Below are positions 25,801-33,654 of a DNA stretch of 64,000 nucleotides, one piece after another. Made by a program: the position numbers and the translations under genes. Origin of the DNA: Candidatus Soleaferrea massiliensis AP7 (GTDB lineage Bacteria; Bacillota; Clostridia; Oscillospirales; Ruminococcaceae); assembly GCF_000820765.1 (NCBI RefSeq), contig NZ_CCYH01000048.1, positions 1 through 64,000 of the forward strand, read 5' to 3'. How positions within the stretch are numbered: position 1 is the stretch's first letter; each line of letters opens with the position of its first letter. The notes beneath the pieces were generated by a model. That model was not told the origin of the DNA and made no database searches. It was given only the letters and a program-made list of their open reading frames with translations.

Positions 25801-27220
25801 CGGCAAAGCGTCCGCCGGAGACCGCCAGCTTTGGTCGGTGGCCGCACAGCTCGCGGGCTACTACCGCGTCCTGTTCGGTATGGATTACACGGTGGACGGC
25901 ATCACCTTCGCCCCGTTCGTACCGGAATGGATGGACGGCCCGTTTGAACTGACCGATCTGAAATATCACGACACAACCCTGAACCTCAAGCTTTCCGGCA
26001 AGGGCGATACCCTCGTTTCGATCATTGTCGACGGCGAGGAAAAGGACCTTTCCTACATCTTCCCGACCGACCTGACCGGCGAACACACCGTCGAAATGGT
26101 GGTTTCCGATTCCGGCGAGCGCGACAGCATCAATCTCAAGGAAGAAAACCTCGTCATCTGCCCGGAGCTGCCGACCATGCAGCTTAACGGCGATACCCTG
26201 ACCTGGAACGAAGACAGCCGTTACACCTATAAGATCTGGGACGGCGCGAAATACATCCCGGTTTCCGGCGGCAGCTATCAGATCCCGATGGATCATTATG
26301 CCACCTATTCCCTCGTGGCAATCGACGAGATGGGCGTCTGCTCCGAGCTTTCCAAGCCCATCATCGTCAACCCGGACACACCGCTCACCTATGAGCTGGA
26401 GGACGCTGAATACGAGGCGAAGAACTTCGCAAACAAAGAATCGGGCTTCACCGGCTCCGGCTACATCGTCAGCGATATGGGCAACAACACCGACATCAAG
26501 GTTGAAGTGGAGATTCCGCAGGGTAAAGCGGGAAGCTACCTGCTGAGCATGATTTACACCAACACCAAGAACGGCGACGACGGCAACTGTTCCGCCATCC
26601 GTTCGATCTATCTGGACGGCAAGGATTACGGATCCCTGTACTTCTCCGCATCCCGCGGCAAATGGCAGGAATCCCCGCATCTGGATATGTACCTGACCGA
26701 AGGCAAGCACACGATTGAGATCACCTACAACCGTGACGATGAATACGACATCAATATGCACCGCACGATCAACGATGTGCTGCTTGACAGCCTCACGCTG
26801 GAACGCCGCGGCGAGATGCTGCGCGTATCCGAAGGACGGATTGATGAGAACATCCTGTCCGGCGTTATGGGCAACATCACAGCCGGCGAACTCAAGGACA
26901 TCATTCAGGTTGACGCTTCCAGCCTGCGCGTGGTTGACAACACCGGCGCGTCCGTTGCGGACGACGCAAACGTTGCGACCGGCTACCGTGTACAGCTGCT
27001 CCAGAACGGCATGATTGTACAGGATGTCACCATTGCAGTCGGCGGCGATGTCGGCGGCACCGGCAGGCTTGGCGTTCAGGATCTGCTGAGCATCAAGTCC
27101 TACATTCTCGGCAGGGCCGATTACAGCAAGCTCCAGAAACTGTCCGCAGATGTCAACGCAGACGGCATTGTCAACATCTTTGATTTGGTTGCCGTTAAGT
27201 TTGCCATTCTGCGCGGCTAA
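22883..27220 (+). CDS. Secreted multidomain dockerin-bearing (alpha/alpha)6 glycosidase
   Basis: The 1445-residue protein has a signal peptide (1 to about 30). Three F5/8-type-C-like (discoidin) modules follow (about 33-170, 175-315, 325-455), then a beta-trefoil-like region with GLYTIQNKATGNYV (about 460-590). A six-hairpin glycosidase-type catalytic region comes next (about 640-1020, with WNRDTA and RGVWPGWEG), then a beta-sandwich. After that come a CBM35-like module starting YELEDAEYEA (about 1168-1310) and a C-terminal type I dockerin (about 1386-1445) with two Ca-binding repeats. The dockerin implies docking to a cohesin scaffold, as in ruminococcal cellulosomes; no cohesin gene is in the window. 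Three ATG codons occur in a row (22883, 22886, 22889) after GAAAGGAAG; the true start is one of them. The substrate is not determined. Confidence 0.88.
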   Translation: MMMKHKKLLSWLLSGAIVATMIPASALFAASAEEAPQNIALKATATASSEMSRAPAKGAIDGVIGGYPNNRANEWETDHGKGGTWIRLMFDNTYKVSSVKLYDRLNAADQITSGTLYFSDGSEVTFGELPNDGYTPLEIKFEEREVEWVKLVVDSVLNDDDTTSTGLAEFEVYGIPVSNKTNIARNAIAFASSEVDTGPAGGAINGVVGGYPGNRADEWASDHGVAGSWIMLLFDQNYLVDSIRLYDRPNTNDQVASGTLVFSDGSRVAVGALPNDAKDPLIVKFDEKEVSWVKFYIDSVSKNTTNIGLAEFEVFGSPIGEKPEGTDIGLLSKVKYNGAWWDMPAVLEFGQLLGDEMQLFWNGKQRVDTINLYDLPSETDHVLSGRLVFDDGSEIAVGELPNDGSALKVDIGGRKTEFIKFVIDSVSETTENVGIAKINVFGEIINEREAISYRDVQVTERWKGGSLFEKDGKLCYAKAGETPADAFYWDMIPDSNGLYTIQNKATGNYVTAVDGADYIASQPEKTAKSLWRISPTSGYQRIINAENDQIVLNVESQTEIMEPTYAPEHYFSAHWSFTDKDSFAPYTISSDKIVDGSNVATAYTGDMIKANSYGNSRTWFLSKDISGLPQFSAPNMPMGEAIYNMALEESLKNVNLTSDGKEVFYTGANWSKVWNRDTAISVQYSLAWAFPQISKNSMLEKIIGDPKELVEDTGTGGSYPTSTDRIIMAISIWEYYLATGDTEYLSDMYDIMAYTAEKDFHVNYSGKLGLFKGETSGLDHRSKTYPDYFDEQNFSDIAASFATSTNVEYAAMFEILATSAEILGKDAAEAKYWTECHNTLVNKINEKMWLEDRGYYTSFLYPDYMGAPMADKTDVLACGYALMYNIAPEDRAQSIMENYPMVKYGANTVYPQKQGKQFGAIYHNRGVWPGWEGTLMIGAKRQGNNQLAEEIMRSCMIGAAMNLTNNEVIHYQTGKASAGDRQLWSVAAQLAGYYRVLFGMDYTVDGITFAPFVPEWMDGPFELTDLKYHDTTLNLKLSGKGDTLVSIIVDGEEKDLSYIFPTDLTGEHTVEMVVSDSGERDSINLKEENLVICPELPTMQLNGDTLTWNEDSRYTYKIWDGAKYIPVSGGSYQIPMDHYATYSLVAIDEMGVCSELSKPIIVNPDTPLTYELEDAEYEAKNFANKESGFTGSGYIVSDMGNNTDIKVEVEIPQGKAGSYLLSMIYTNTKNGDDGNCSAIRSIYLDGKDYGSLYFSASRGKWQESPHLDMYLTEGKHTIEITYNRDDEYDINMHRTINDVLLDSLTLERRGEMLRVSEGRIDENILSGVMGNITAGELKDIIQVDASSLRVVDNTGASVADDANVATGYRVQLLQNGMIVQDVTIAVGGDVGGTGRLGVQDLLSIKSYILGRADYSKLQKLSADVNADGIVNIFDLVAVKFAILRG

Positions 27221-27240
27221 ACTTCATCACACATAACAAC

Positions 27241-27273
27241 AAAAAACAGGATGCTTCGGCATCCTGTTTTTTG
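27241..27273 (+). terminator. Terminator of the dockerin glycosidase
   Basis: AAAAAACAGGATGC pairs with GCATCCTGTTTTTT around TTCG. It is symmetrical and could work in both directions. Confidence 0.92.
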
Positions 27274-27289
27274 TTTCTGATTATTTTTT

Positions 27290-27990
27290 GCTGCTGCACA
27301 GCGGCTTTCTTTATGTTTACCAAGAACCACTTGGCAAAGTGGAAGTTCTTCTTTGCGCGGCCAAAGAAGAACCAAGAAAGGCCGCCAAAGGGGGAATGCC
27401 GCTTCGGTACAGTCAGTATGGACGTCATTCCCCCTTTGGATTCCCCCTCTGCCAGTCCACTTCTCAACGGGGCAAGGAAACTTAGCGTTCGCTGGGTTCG
27501 AACGTCCGCTATATAAGCGATTGTATCTATATCTCTGCTCGCTCTATATTCCGAATCCATCAGCATAGTGATCTATTCTACGCTATGTGGTAAAGGTTTT
27601 GTTTTGTACTCTAAATAAACAAGGTGGTTTCCCAACATGCCAATCTGAGAAACTTGAATCCCTGTGGAATTATTCGTGAGGTGCTTATTCGAAGATGGCA
27701 TAATATCATCAGTAGCTGATGTCAATCTACGAACCAGCCAAAGTATTGGGGTACCATATGCACAACTTGTAACCAGGGAAGCGTCCGCTGCTAGCTATGC
27801 CCAACCACCCTGCCAAAAGCAATATGCCGCCCGCAGGCGGCCGAATCAGATAAAGGGATATCTGAGGGGATTTTCAAGGGGGCCATCTGGCTTGGAGTGG
27901 CACTCTGCATGGCCCCCTTGAACGGCCTTTCTTGGTTACTTCTTTGGCCGCGCAAAGAAGTAACCAAGAAAGGCCGCTGCGCCACAGCGG
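27290..27990. repeat. Composite dispersed repeat (types B and A), copy 2
   Basis: About 700 bp made of block B (ACCAAGAACCACTTGGC through the AAGGGGGAATGCC/ATTCCCCCTTTGG hairpin, to about 27650) and block A in reverse orientation (to about 27990). The same composite occurs in inverted orientation at 33655-34345. No conserved protein is encoded. Confidence 0.8.
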
Positions 27991-28120
27991 AAGTAACAAC
28001 TACATTGTCAAGTGCCATTTGACAAATTAAAACAGGGCACTATTTTGATGCTTGGTTATTGATAACAAGAACCTAAAAAACGGTCTTATGCCTTAAACAT
28101 AAAGCCGTTTTTTAGCTCTC

Positions 28121-28369
28121 TTATTCATTCAGCAACTCATCAGCAGACACACAAAGAATTTTTGCAAGTGCTTTTAACTCAATATCTGTGACAAATCTTT
28201 TACCACATTCAATGCGTTGAATTGCATTTTTATCCAAGTCGACTCCCGCTAACTGTAGCATATCAGCCAAAGCCTTTTGTGACACTTTCGGTTTTAATTC
28301 TTTTCTAAGTGTGGCAACCTTGGCACCGCAAAGATTCGCCGTACCATCTTTATTTCTGTTTTTATACAT
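28121..28369 (-). CDS. Small XRE-family helix-turn-helix regulator
   Basis: This 82-residue DNA-binding protein has an HTH_3 domain (about 18-80), with the helix-turn-helix in SQKALADMLQLAGVDLDKN and the recognition segment AIQRIECGKR. Such proteins act as repressors of adjacent modules or phage-like genes. The ATG at 28369 is chosen because GAGGGG lies 6 nt upstream; the reading from 28441 runs through the operator. A perfect inverted half-site pair at 28382-28402 lies right before the gene. It is divergent from the 78-residue protein at 28579, an arrangement mirrored by the pair at 33201/33299. Confidence 0.8.
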   Translation of the reverse strand: MYKNRNKDGTANLCGAKVATLRKELKPKVSQKALADMLQLAGVDLDKNAIQRIECGKRFVTDIELKALAKILCVSADELLNE

Positions 28370-28381
28370 AACAATCCCCTC

Positions 28382-28402
28382 TTGACATTTAGTAGTTGTC
28401 AA
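28382..28402. promoter_or_regulatory. Candidate XRE operator
   Basis: TTGACA and its exact complement TGTCAA are separated by 9 bp. The site lies 13 bp upstream of the XRE start codon. Confidence 0.55.
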
Positions 28403-28419
28403 CAGGTGTATTTTATGAT

Positions 28420-28470
28420 AAAATAAAGGGCAATATGACATTCACTGAATGTCATATTGCCCTTTATTTT
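28420..28470. repeat. Long perfect palindrome
   Basis: AAAATAAAGGGCAATATGAC is mirrored on the other side of a short centre, giving a stem of over 20 bp with A/T ends on both sides. It sits between two divergent genes and could be a bidirectional terminator-like insulator or an insertion remnant. Confidence 0.6.
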
Positions 28471-28578
28471 CAAAGTGAGGTATTCGAGCATACGATTCTA
28501 CAATTTTATTGATATAAAACCAAACAAAGCCTTCTAAATGTTCTTTCTTCTCAACTTATACGCAAAAGAGGTGATCAA

Positions 28579-28815
28579 ATGGAATTCTATGATGAACTGA
28601 TTTATCAGGAATTGGGCAGATTTATGATAGAACATTTCGAACCAGCAAAGTTTGACTATCATAATATTATTCAAACAAAGGCCATTCACATCGTTCAGGA
28701 AATTCAAGAGGTTCTAAAGCAAACAGATTTAGAAGACTTTTATAAGGTTGAACAGGTTGTATGCATCTTCGAAAAATATGGACTAGACACCGGTGGGTGT
28801 CATGACTTTAGATGA
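28579..28815 (+). CDS. Small acidic protein of unknown function (paralogue of 32968-33201)
   Basis: The 78-residue product begins MEFYDELIYQELGRFMIEHF and ends with EKYGLDTGGCHDFR. It aligns over its whole length with the protein at 32968-33201, including the EFYxEL, KFDYH, IQT, DFY and TGGxHDF motifs, so it is a real gene family. It is predicted to be mostly helical, soluble and acidic. GAGGTGATCAA precedes the ATG. The neighbour in divergent orientation is a small XRE regulator, whereas the paralogue is divergent from a ribbon-helix-helix regulator. I do not recognise the family. A toxin-antitoxin-like or phage-defence accessory role is a guess only. Confidence 0.75.
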   Translation: MEFYDELIYQELGRFMIEHFEPAKFDYHNIIQTKAIHIVQEIQEVLKQTDLEDFYKVEQVVCIFEKYGLDTGGCHDFR

Positions 28816-28865
28816 AATCCAAAACATAAAGCGGGTAAGAACCCTGCGTTCTTACCCGCTTTATG

Positions 28866-29510
28866 TCAAGCATCAAAATCTGTGTTCAGATAATTCTGAC
28901 AGATTTCCTTCATACAGCATTTCTCACAGTCCGGCCGCCGCGCTTTGCAGACCGCGCGTCCGTGCAGAACCAGACGATGGCAGAAATCATTGGAATCCTC
29001 AGGCGGCAGGATTTCGCGCAGCTGGTTCTCCACCTTCAAAGGATTCTTCGAAGTGGACAGCCCCAAAAGATTGGTGATGCGGATGCAGTGCGTGTCGCAG
29101 ACCACCGCCGGCTTGTGGTAAACATCGCCCACAACCAGGTTCGCCGTCTTGCGCCCAATGCCCGGCAGCTTGGTCAGCTCCTCAATCGTGTCCGGCACAA
29201 CGCCGCCGTAAACGTCCCGCAGCATGATGCACATGTTCACAATGTCCTGCGATTTGATGCGGTAAAATCCGCACGAACGGATGATATCCGCGATGTCCTC
29301 GATATCCGCGCCGGCCAGCGCGTCGATGCTCGGATATTTCCCAAACAGCGTGGGCGTCACCATGTTGACCCTCGCATCGGTGCATTGCGCCGCCAGCCGT
29401 GTCGAAATCAAAAGCTCATGCGGCTTCTCATAGGTAAGCGAACAGATCGCATCCGGATATTCCAGTTTTAACAGCTCTACAGCCTGATAAGCGCGTTCTT
29501 TTAAAGTCAC
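28866..29510 (-). CDS. nth: Endonuclease III (base-excision DNA glycosylase/AP lyase)
   Basis: The 214-residue enzyme removes oxidised pyrimidines and cleaves at abasic sites. Visible features are STRLAAQCTDARVN, the helix-hairpin-helix LPGIGRKTANLV carrying the catalytic Lys, the catalytic Asp in CDTHCIRI, and the C-terminal 4Fe-4S ligands C-X6-C-X2-C-X5-C in CKARRPDCEKCCMKEIC. The GTG at 29510 (preceded by AAGGA) is preferred over the upstream reading to 29585, because that extension is occupied by a near-consensus promoter. It stands alone on the minus strand. Confidence 0.95.
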   Translation of the reverse strand: MTLKERAYQAVELLKLEYPDAICSLTYEKPHELLISTRLAAQCTDARVNMVTPTLFGKYPSIDALAGADIEDIADIIRSCGFYRIKSQDIVNMCIMLRDVYGGVVPDTIEELTKLPGIGRKTANLVVGDVYHKPAVVCDTHCIRITNLLGLSTSKNPLKVENQLREILPPEDSNDFCHRLVLHGRAVCKARRPDCEKCCMKEICQNYLNTDFDA

Positions 29511-29556
29511 AGTCGATCCTTCCCTCTCTTCAAACAAATCCGCTTTATTTGATTCT

Positions 29557-29585
29557 ATTGTAAAGAATTCCTGCTGGATTGTCAA
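29557..29585 (-). promoter_or_regulatory. Sigma-A promoter of nth
   Basis: On the minus strand TTGACA (29580-29585), 17-bp spacer, TACAAT (29557-29562). Confidence 0.8.
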
Positions 29586-29670
29586 TCGAAAATCATGACA
29601 AAACGGAGAAAAGTATATGAAATGGGTATATTTTGTCGCCCCTTTCCGGAAAAAAATCTGATTTTGTGAG

Positions 29671-29699
29671 TTGACAAACGCTCAAAACTGTAGTAAGAT
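29671..29699 (+). promoter_or_regulatory. Sigma-A promoter of the T-box/leuCD operon
   Basis: TTGACA (29671-29676), 17-bp spacer, TAAGAT (29694-29699). Confidence 0.8.
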
Positions 29700-29704
29700 A
29701 AAAG

Positions 29705-29995
29705 GCACGATAGAAGAAAAGCGTTGACAGGGACAAAAAAGCATCCCTCCCCTGGTTTTCAGAGAGCCGCCGGTTGGTGCAAGGCGGCAGCAGGCAGGAT
29801 GTTCTCTCTCCCTCCAGCTGTCCGCCAAAGCCCGTTTGGGTGCGTAGACCGGACCGGGTTTCTCACCGTTATCAACGAGAGCATATTCAATGGATATGCA
29901 GCGAGTGGGCAGAAGTTTTGTTCTGTCAAAAAGAGTGGTACCGCGAAGCAATTCCTTCGTCTCTTGGTGTGAGAGATGGAGGTTTTTTTATTTCC
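29705..29995 (+). promoter_or_regulatory. T-box leader of leuCD
   Basis: A long structured leader ends with the T-box consensus AGAGTGGTACCGCG (29932-29945). It is followed by a terminator stem CCTTCGTCTCT/AGAGATGGAGG (29954-29982) and seven T. Uncharged tRNA pairs its NCCA end with the TGGT of the bulge, favouring the antiterminator. The bulge base U fits a discriminator A, as in the tRNA-Leu of this window. Given leuCD downstream, tRNA-Leu is the expected effector, but I could not place the specifier codon with confidence. Confidence 0.88.
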
Positions 29996-30207
29996 CATGC
30001 AATTTTTCCTGCGTGAATGCGGCAGTTCACAATACTCCGTTAAAACAATCACAATTTTCTTCTATCATGAAGACCGTGTTCTTTCGTGCATCCGGATAAC
30101 GGCGGAAGGCCGGAACGCTGTTTTTAATGAAAAGAACCCATCCATACCAATTCGCGGAGAAATCCGCTTGATATCCAATCAGTTTTGAAAAGGAGTGCTA
30201 ACGAATT
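29996..30207. other. Untranslated stretch between T-box and leuC
   Basis: About 210 nt without a gene. No further regulatory element is recognised. Confidence 0.3.
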
Positions 30208-31470
30208 ATGGGAATGACGATGACGCAGAAGATCCTGGCAGCACATGCGGGACTGGACAGTGTATCGAAGGGCCAGCTGATCAAAGCAAAGCTGGATATG
30301 GTCCTGGGCAACGACATCACCTCCCCGGTGGCCATCAATGAATTCCACAAAGCAGGCTTTACACAGGTATTTGACCAGAACAAGATTTCCCTGGTCATGG
30401 ACCACTTTACCCCGAACAAGGACATCAAGGCGGCCACGCAATGCAAGCAGTGCCGTACATTTGCGGACGATATGGGAATCGTCAACTTTTATGATGTCGG
30501 CGATATGGGCGTCGAGCACGGACTGCTCCCGGAAAAGGGACTGGTCGGACCGGGTGAGCTGGTCATCGGCGCGGACTCCCACACCTGTACATACGGCGCG
30601 CTCGGCGCGTTCTCAACCGGCGTCGGCTCGACCGATATGGCCGCGGGCATGGCGACCGGCGAATGCTGGTTCAAGGTCCCGGGCGCCATCAAATTCAACC
30701 TGACCGGCAAGCTCGGCAAACATGTCAGCGGCAAGGATGTCATCCTGCACATCATCGGCCTGATCGGCGTGGACGGCGCGCTTTACAAATCGATGGAGTT
30801 TTCCGGCGAGGGCCTTTCGTGCCTGAGCATCGACGACCGGCTGTGCATGGCCAACATGGCGATTGAAGCCGGCGCGAAGAACGGCATCTTTGAGGTGGAT
30901 GAGGTTGTTATGGACTACATCAAAGACAAGGTGTTCCGTGAGGTCAAATCCTACAAGGCGGACGCCGATGCCGAATATGACCAGACCTATGACATCAACC
31001 TGTCCGAAATCAAGCCGACCGTAGCGTTCCCGCATCTGCCGGAGAACACCCGCACCATCGACAATGTCGGCGATGTTGAGATTCAGCAGGTCGTCATCGG
31101 CTCCTGTACAAACGGCAGGCTGTCCGATATGCGGATCGCCGCGGAAATCCTCAAGGGCAAAAAGGTCAAGAAGGGCGTGCGCGCGATCATCATTCCAGCC
31201 ACCCAGAAGATCTACAAGGAAGCGATGTTAAACGGCTATTTTGAAATCTTCCTGGATGCGGGCTGCGTCATTTCCACCCCGACCTGCGGACCGTGCCTGG
31301 GCGGACATATGGGCATCCTGGCGGCAGGCGAACGCGCCGTCGCCACCACCAACCGCAACTTTGTCGGCCGGATGGGACATCCGGAATCTGAGGTTTATCT
31401 CGCAAGCCCGGCTGTCGCCGCGGCGTCGGCCATCGCGGGCAAGATTGTTTCGCCCGAAGAAGTACTGTAA
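30208..31470 (+). CDS. leuC: 3-isopropylmalate dehydratase large subunit
   Basis: This 420-residue aconitase-family subunit isomerises 2- to 3-isopropylmalate in leucine synthesis. The iron-sulfur ligands are visible in [12 protein letters not shown] and CGPCLGG, and the substrate loop in [15 protein letters not shown]. The length and wording fit the short HacA/LeuC2 type found in Clostridia and archaea. AAGGAG lies 12 nt before the ATG. The T-box upstream controls transcription by leucyl-tRNA supply, and leuD follows after 15 nt. Confidence 0.95.
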   Translation: MGMTMTQKILAAHAGLDSVSKGQLIKAKLDMVLGNDITSPVAINEFHKAGFTQVFDQNKISLVMDHFTPNKDIKAATQCKQCRTFADDMGIVNFYDVGDMGVEHGLLPEKGLVGPGELVIGADSHTCTYGALGAFSTGVGSTDMAAGMATGECWFKVPGAIKFNLTGKLGKHVSGKDVILHIIGLIGVDGALYKSMEFSGEGLSCLSIDDRLCMANMAIEAGAKNGIFEVDEVVMDYIKDKVFREVKSYKADADAEYDQTYDINLSEIKPTVAFPHLPENTRTIDNVGDVEIQQVVIGSCTNGRLSDMRIAAEILKGKKVKKGVRAIIIPATQKIYKEAMLNGYFEIFLDAGCVISTPTCGPCLGGHMGILAAGERAVATTNRNFVGRMGHPESEVYLASPAVAAASAIAGKIVSPEEVL

Positions 31471-31485
31471 AGGAGTGTGGCACAG

Positions 31486-31971
31486 ATGAAAGCATGTGGA
31501 AAAGTATTTAAATATCAGGACAACGTGGATACCGACGTCATCATTCCGGCACGGTATCTCAATACATCCGATCATGGGGAGCTTGCCGCTCACTGCATGG
31601 AGGATATCGATAAGGATTTTGTCAGCAGGGTGGAACCGGGCGACATCATCGTCGCGCGCTACAACTTCGGATGCGGCTCATCCCGTGAACACGCGCCGAT
31701 CGCCATCAAGGCAAGCGGCGTCTCCTGCGTCATCGCGAAGACCTTCGCGCGCATCTTCTACCGCAACGCGATCAACATCGGTCTTGCGATCCTAGAATGC
31801 GAGGAGGCCAGCGATAAGATCGACGCAGGCGACAAGGTCGAGGTCGATTTCGATACCGGCGTGATCACCAACCATACCAAGAATGAAACCTATCAGGCCG
31901 AACCGTTCCCGGAATTCATCAAGGAAATCATAAACGCAAACGGTTTGCTGAATTCCATTAAAAACCGCTGA
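31486..31971 (+). CDS. leuD: 3-isopropylmalate dehydratase small subunit
   Basis: This 161-residue swivelling subunit partners LeuC. Typical segments are [14 protein letters not shown] near the start and [13 protein letters not shown] at the active-site loop. The ATG at 31486 is chosen, 10 nt after AAAGGAG; an upstream GTG at 31477 is too close to the ribosome site. It is the last gene of the T-box operon. leuA and leuB are not in the window. Confidence 0.95.
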   Translation: MKACGKVFKYQDNVDTDVIIPARYLNTSDHGELAAHCMEDIDKDFVSRVEPGDIIVARYNFGCGSSREHAPIAIKASGVSCVIAKTFARIFYRNAINIGLAILECEEASDKIDAGDKVEVDFDTGVITNHTKNETYQAEPFPEFIKEIINANGLLNSIKNR

Positions 31972-31986
31972 TTTCTATCATAAATA

Positions 31987-32021
31987 AAAGCCGATGCAGA
32001 TTATCTGCATCGGCTTCTTTT
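31987..32021 (+). terminator. leuCD terminator
   Basis: AAGCCGATGCAGA pairs with TCTGCATCGGCTT, followed by CTTTTAT. The stem is mirrored well enough to serve the converging gene at 32169 as well. Confidence 0.88.
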
Positions 32022-32168
32022 ATGGCTGCTGTTTGCGTGGATACGGTAAATCATCGAAACGCGGGCGGGAATGACGACAGAGATAAAACATCATTGACAG
32101 CTGTATCAAGGTTTTGCCATTCAGGATGGGATGGGGAGACGCTTTCCGGATTTTTATCCCATTCTGAA

Positions 32169-32834
32169 TCAGGCAATCCGCTGCAGCAGGATCGACGCCC
32201 TGTTGACGGCCTGATTGTCCACGCCGGTACCGGCAAGATGATCCACATAGGCGGATTTATTCCGCAACGCGACGGTCGCCCCCGCTGGAATGGCGGTTAT
32301 GAAGCTTCCGCTCAGCTCGGCCCTCTGGGTATCGGCCGCATTGTCGGCATACAGGCCGAAGAAAGAAAGCGGATTCTCCAATCCGTTGATCGCCACGGCA
32401 TATGCGGCGTTGAACTGATTATTCTCCGGGCGCAGAGTCACCGTATAGTCAATCCGATAGACCCCAGCCGTATTCACTGTGATGGCTGAGGTGTTCGGCG
32501 TAAAGGCGAAATCCCCGGACTGGTAGGCGAGCAGAAACGTCACATCTCCTTCGGCAGGAACATCCTGTGCCCCGCCGTTGACAGCGGCGTTAAAATACGC
32601 CGGTTCAAAACCCGGGCCAGCTACGCCCTGTGCGCCTGTCGGGCCGGTGGCACCTGTTGCTCCGGCGGGGCCCTGTGCGCCTGCCGGGCCGGTGGCACCC
32701 GTTGCTCCGGCTACGCCCTGCGGGCCTGTCGGGCCGGTGGCACCCGTTGCTCCGGCTATGCCCTGCGGGCCTGCCGCGCCGGTGGGGCCGATGGGCCCTT
32801 GACAACAATAATAGCATAGATTATTACAATTCAT
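32169..32834 (-). CDS. Collagen-like surface protein (BclA-type)
   Basis: The 221-residue protein has a short Cys-rich head ([10 protein letters not shown]) and about 20 Gly-X-Y triplets (about 13-75) of the [13 protein letters not shown] type. A globular C-terminal domain (about 80-221) follows, with [16 protein letters not shown] and [11 protein letters not shown], typical of the TNF-like trimer domain of BclA exosporium proteins. Such proteins trimerise on spore or cell surfaces. There is no signal peptide, as in BclA, which is packaged from the mother cell, so a spore-surface role is plausible. The triplet region is encoded by near-identical 18-27-bp DNA repeats. CAGGAGG precedes the ATG. 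Confidence 0.88.
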   Translation of the reverse strand: MNCNNLCYYCCQGPIGPTGAAGPQGIAGATGATGPTGPQGVAGATGATGPAGAQGPAGATGATGPTGAQGVAGPGFEPAYFNAAVNGGAQDVPAEGDVTFLLAYQSGDFAFTPNTSAITVNTAGVYRIDYTVTLRPENNQFNAAYAVAINGLENPLSFFGLYADNAADTQRAELSGSFITAIPAGATVALRNKSAYVDHLAGTGVDNQAVNRASILLQRIA

Positions 32835-32967
32835 AATGGCCTCCTGGCAAATAATTAGGACTTTACTTTTATCATATGCTTGGCAATTATGATGCGTGTA
32901 ACAACCTGTACGGCAGACCGGGTTTTAAAAGCTAAAACCGAAGCTTTTATTGTCCAAACTGCCTGTT

Positions 32968-33201
32968 TTAAAAATCGTGCCGTCCGCCGGTATTCATTCC
33001 ATATCTCTCTAAAATACAGACTATTTGTTCCACAACATAAAAATCATCCAATGTATCATCTTGAATTGTCTGTTGTATCTCATATAGGGCCTTCAATGCT
33101 TGTGTTTGAATAACAGAATGATAGTCAAACTTTGTTTGATCAAAATTCTCAATTAGAAATCGTCCTAATTCTTTATAAAGCAGTTCATTGTAGAATTCCA
33201 C
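32968..33201 (-). CDS. Small acidic protein of unknown function (paralogue of 28579-28815)
   Basis: The 77-residue product, MEFYNELLYKELGRFLIENF and so on, shares about half its residues with the protein at 28579 and the same ending (TGGRHDF). The start is GTG at 33201 with GGAGG 9 nt upstream. It is divergent from a ribbon-helix-helix regulator at 33299, with a 26-bp perfect palindrome between them. The two copies sit symmetrically inside the inverted 700-bp repeats. Function is unknown; pairing with different DNA-binding proteins suggests a module whose regulator can be exchanged. Confidence 0.75.
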   Translation of the reverse strand: MEFYNELLYKELGRFLIENFDQTKFDYHSVIQTQALKALYEIQQTIQDDTLDDFYVVEQIVCILERYGMNTGGRHDF

Positions 33202-33228
33202 ATCAGTACACCTCCAAAATTAACATGT

Positions 33229-33254
33229 TATATGTTATAAAATTATAACATATA
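33229..33254. promoter_or_regulatory. Palindromic operator between the divergent small genes
   Basis: TATATGTTATAA and its exact reverse complement TTATAACATATA flank AA, giving a 26-bp inverted repeat. It lies 27 bp from one start and 44 bp from the other, as expected for a shared operator of the ribbon-helix-helix protein. Confidence 0.65.
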
Positions 33255-33298
33255 ATAATAGCATCAGTCAAGTTATAATCACATATGAGGTGATTGCC

Positions 33299-33520
33299 GT
33301 GGAAGATAAACTGATTATTCCTAAAAAAGATAAAAAACTTAAAGGTGATGACGGACACAAAATTTTTTCAATCAGAGTTAAAGAAGAAACAGCTGCTGCC
33401 TTGGAAGAAATAGCAAATATGTCCGGCAGAACTAGAAATGAAATTATAAACCTCTTTCTCCTATATGGCATCGAGCATTATGAAATTGAGGAAGAATGCG
33501 ATAATAAGCAGAACACTTAG
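33299..33520 (+). CDS. Ribbon-helix-helix (Arc/CopG-type) regulator
   Basis: This 73-residue protein has a basic N-terminus (KKDKKLKGDDGHK), a beta strand IFSIRVKEETAAAL and two helices (EEIANMSGRT, RNEIINLFLLYGIEHY), the classical RHH fold. Dimers bind palindromic operators, and a fitting palindrome lies at 33229-33254. The GTG at 33299 is chosen 8-9 nt after GAGGTG; another in-frame GTG at 33290 is inside the ribosome site. It is probably the repressor of the divergent gene at 33201. Confidence 0.75.
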   Translation: MEDKLIIPKKDKKLKGDDGHKIFSIRVKEETAAALEEIANMSGRTRNEIINLFLLYGIEHYEIEEECDNKQNT

Positions 33521-33654
33521 AATATTAAAACAGGCGTTTATCGTTCGTATTGCTAAGCTGAAGCACAAAGTCTCGAAATTGATTTTTTATCTAAATTCTA
33601 AACAAGGGATATCAAATAATAGTGTCCTATTTTTATCTACCAAGTGACACTTGG

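Noticed and set aside
24548..26761. 737-residue open frame opposite the dockerin glycosidase
   Set aside because: Shadow of a strongly biased coding strand, with no family motif.
27664..28018. Similar ORFs inside the dispersed repeats (27664-27921, 33707-33925)
   Set aside because: They lie inside hairpin-rich repeats, lack ribosome sites, and the protein similarity only mirrors the DNA repeat.
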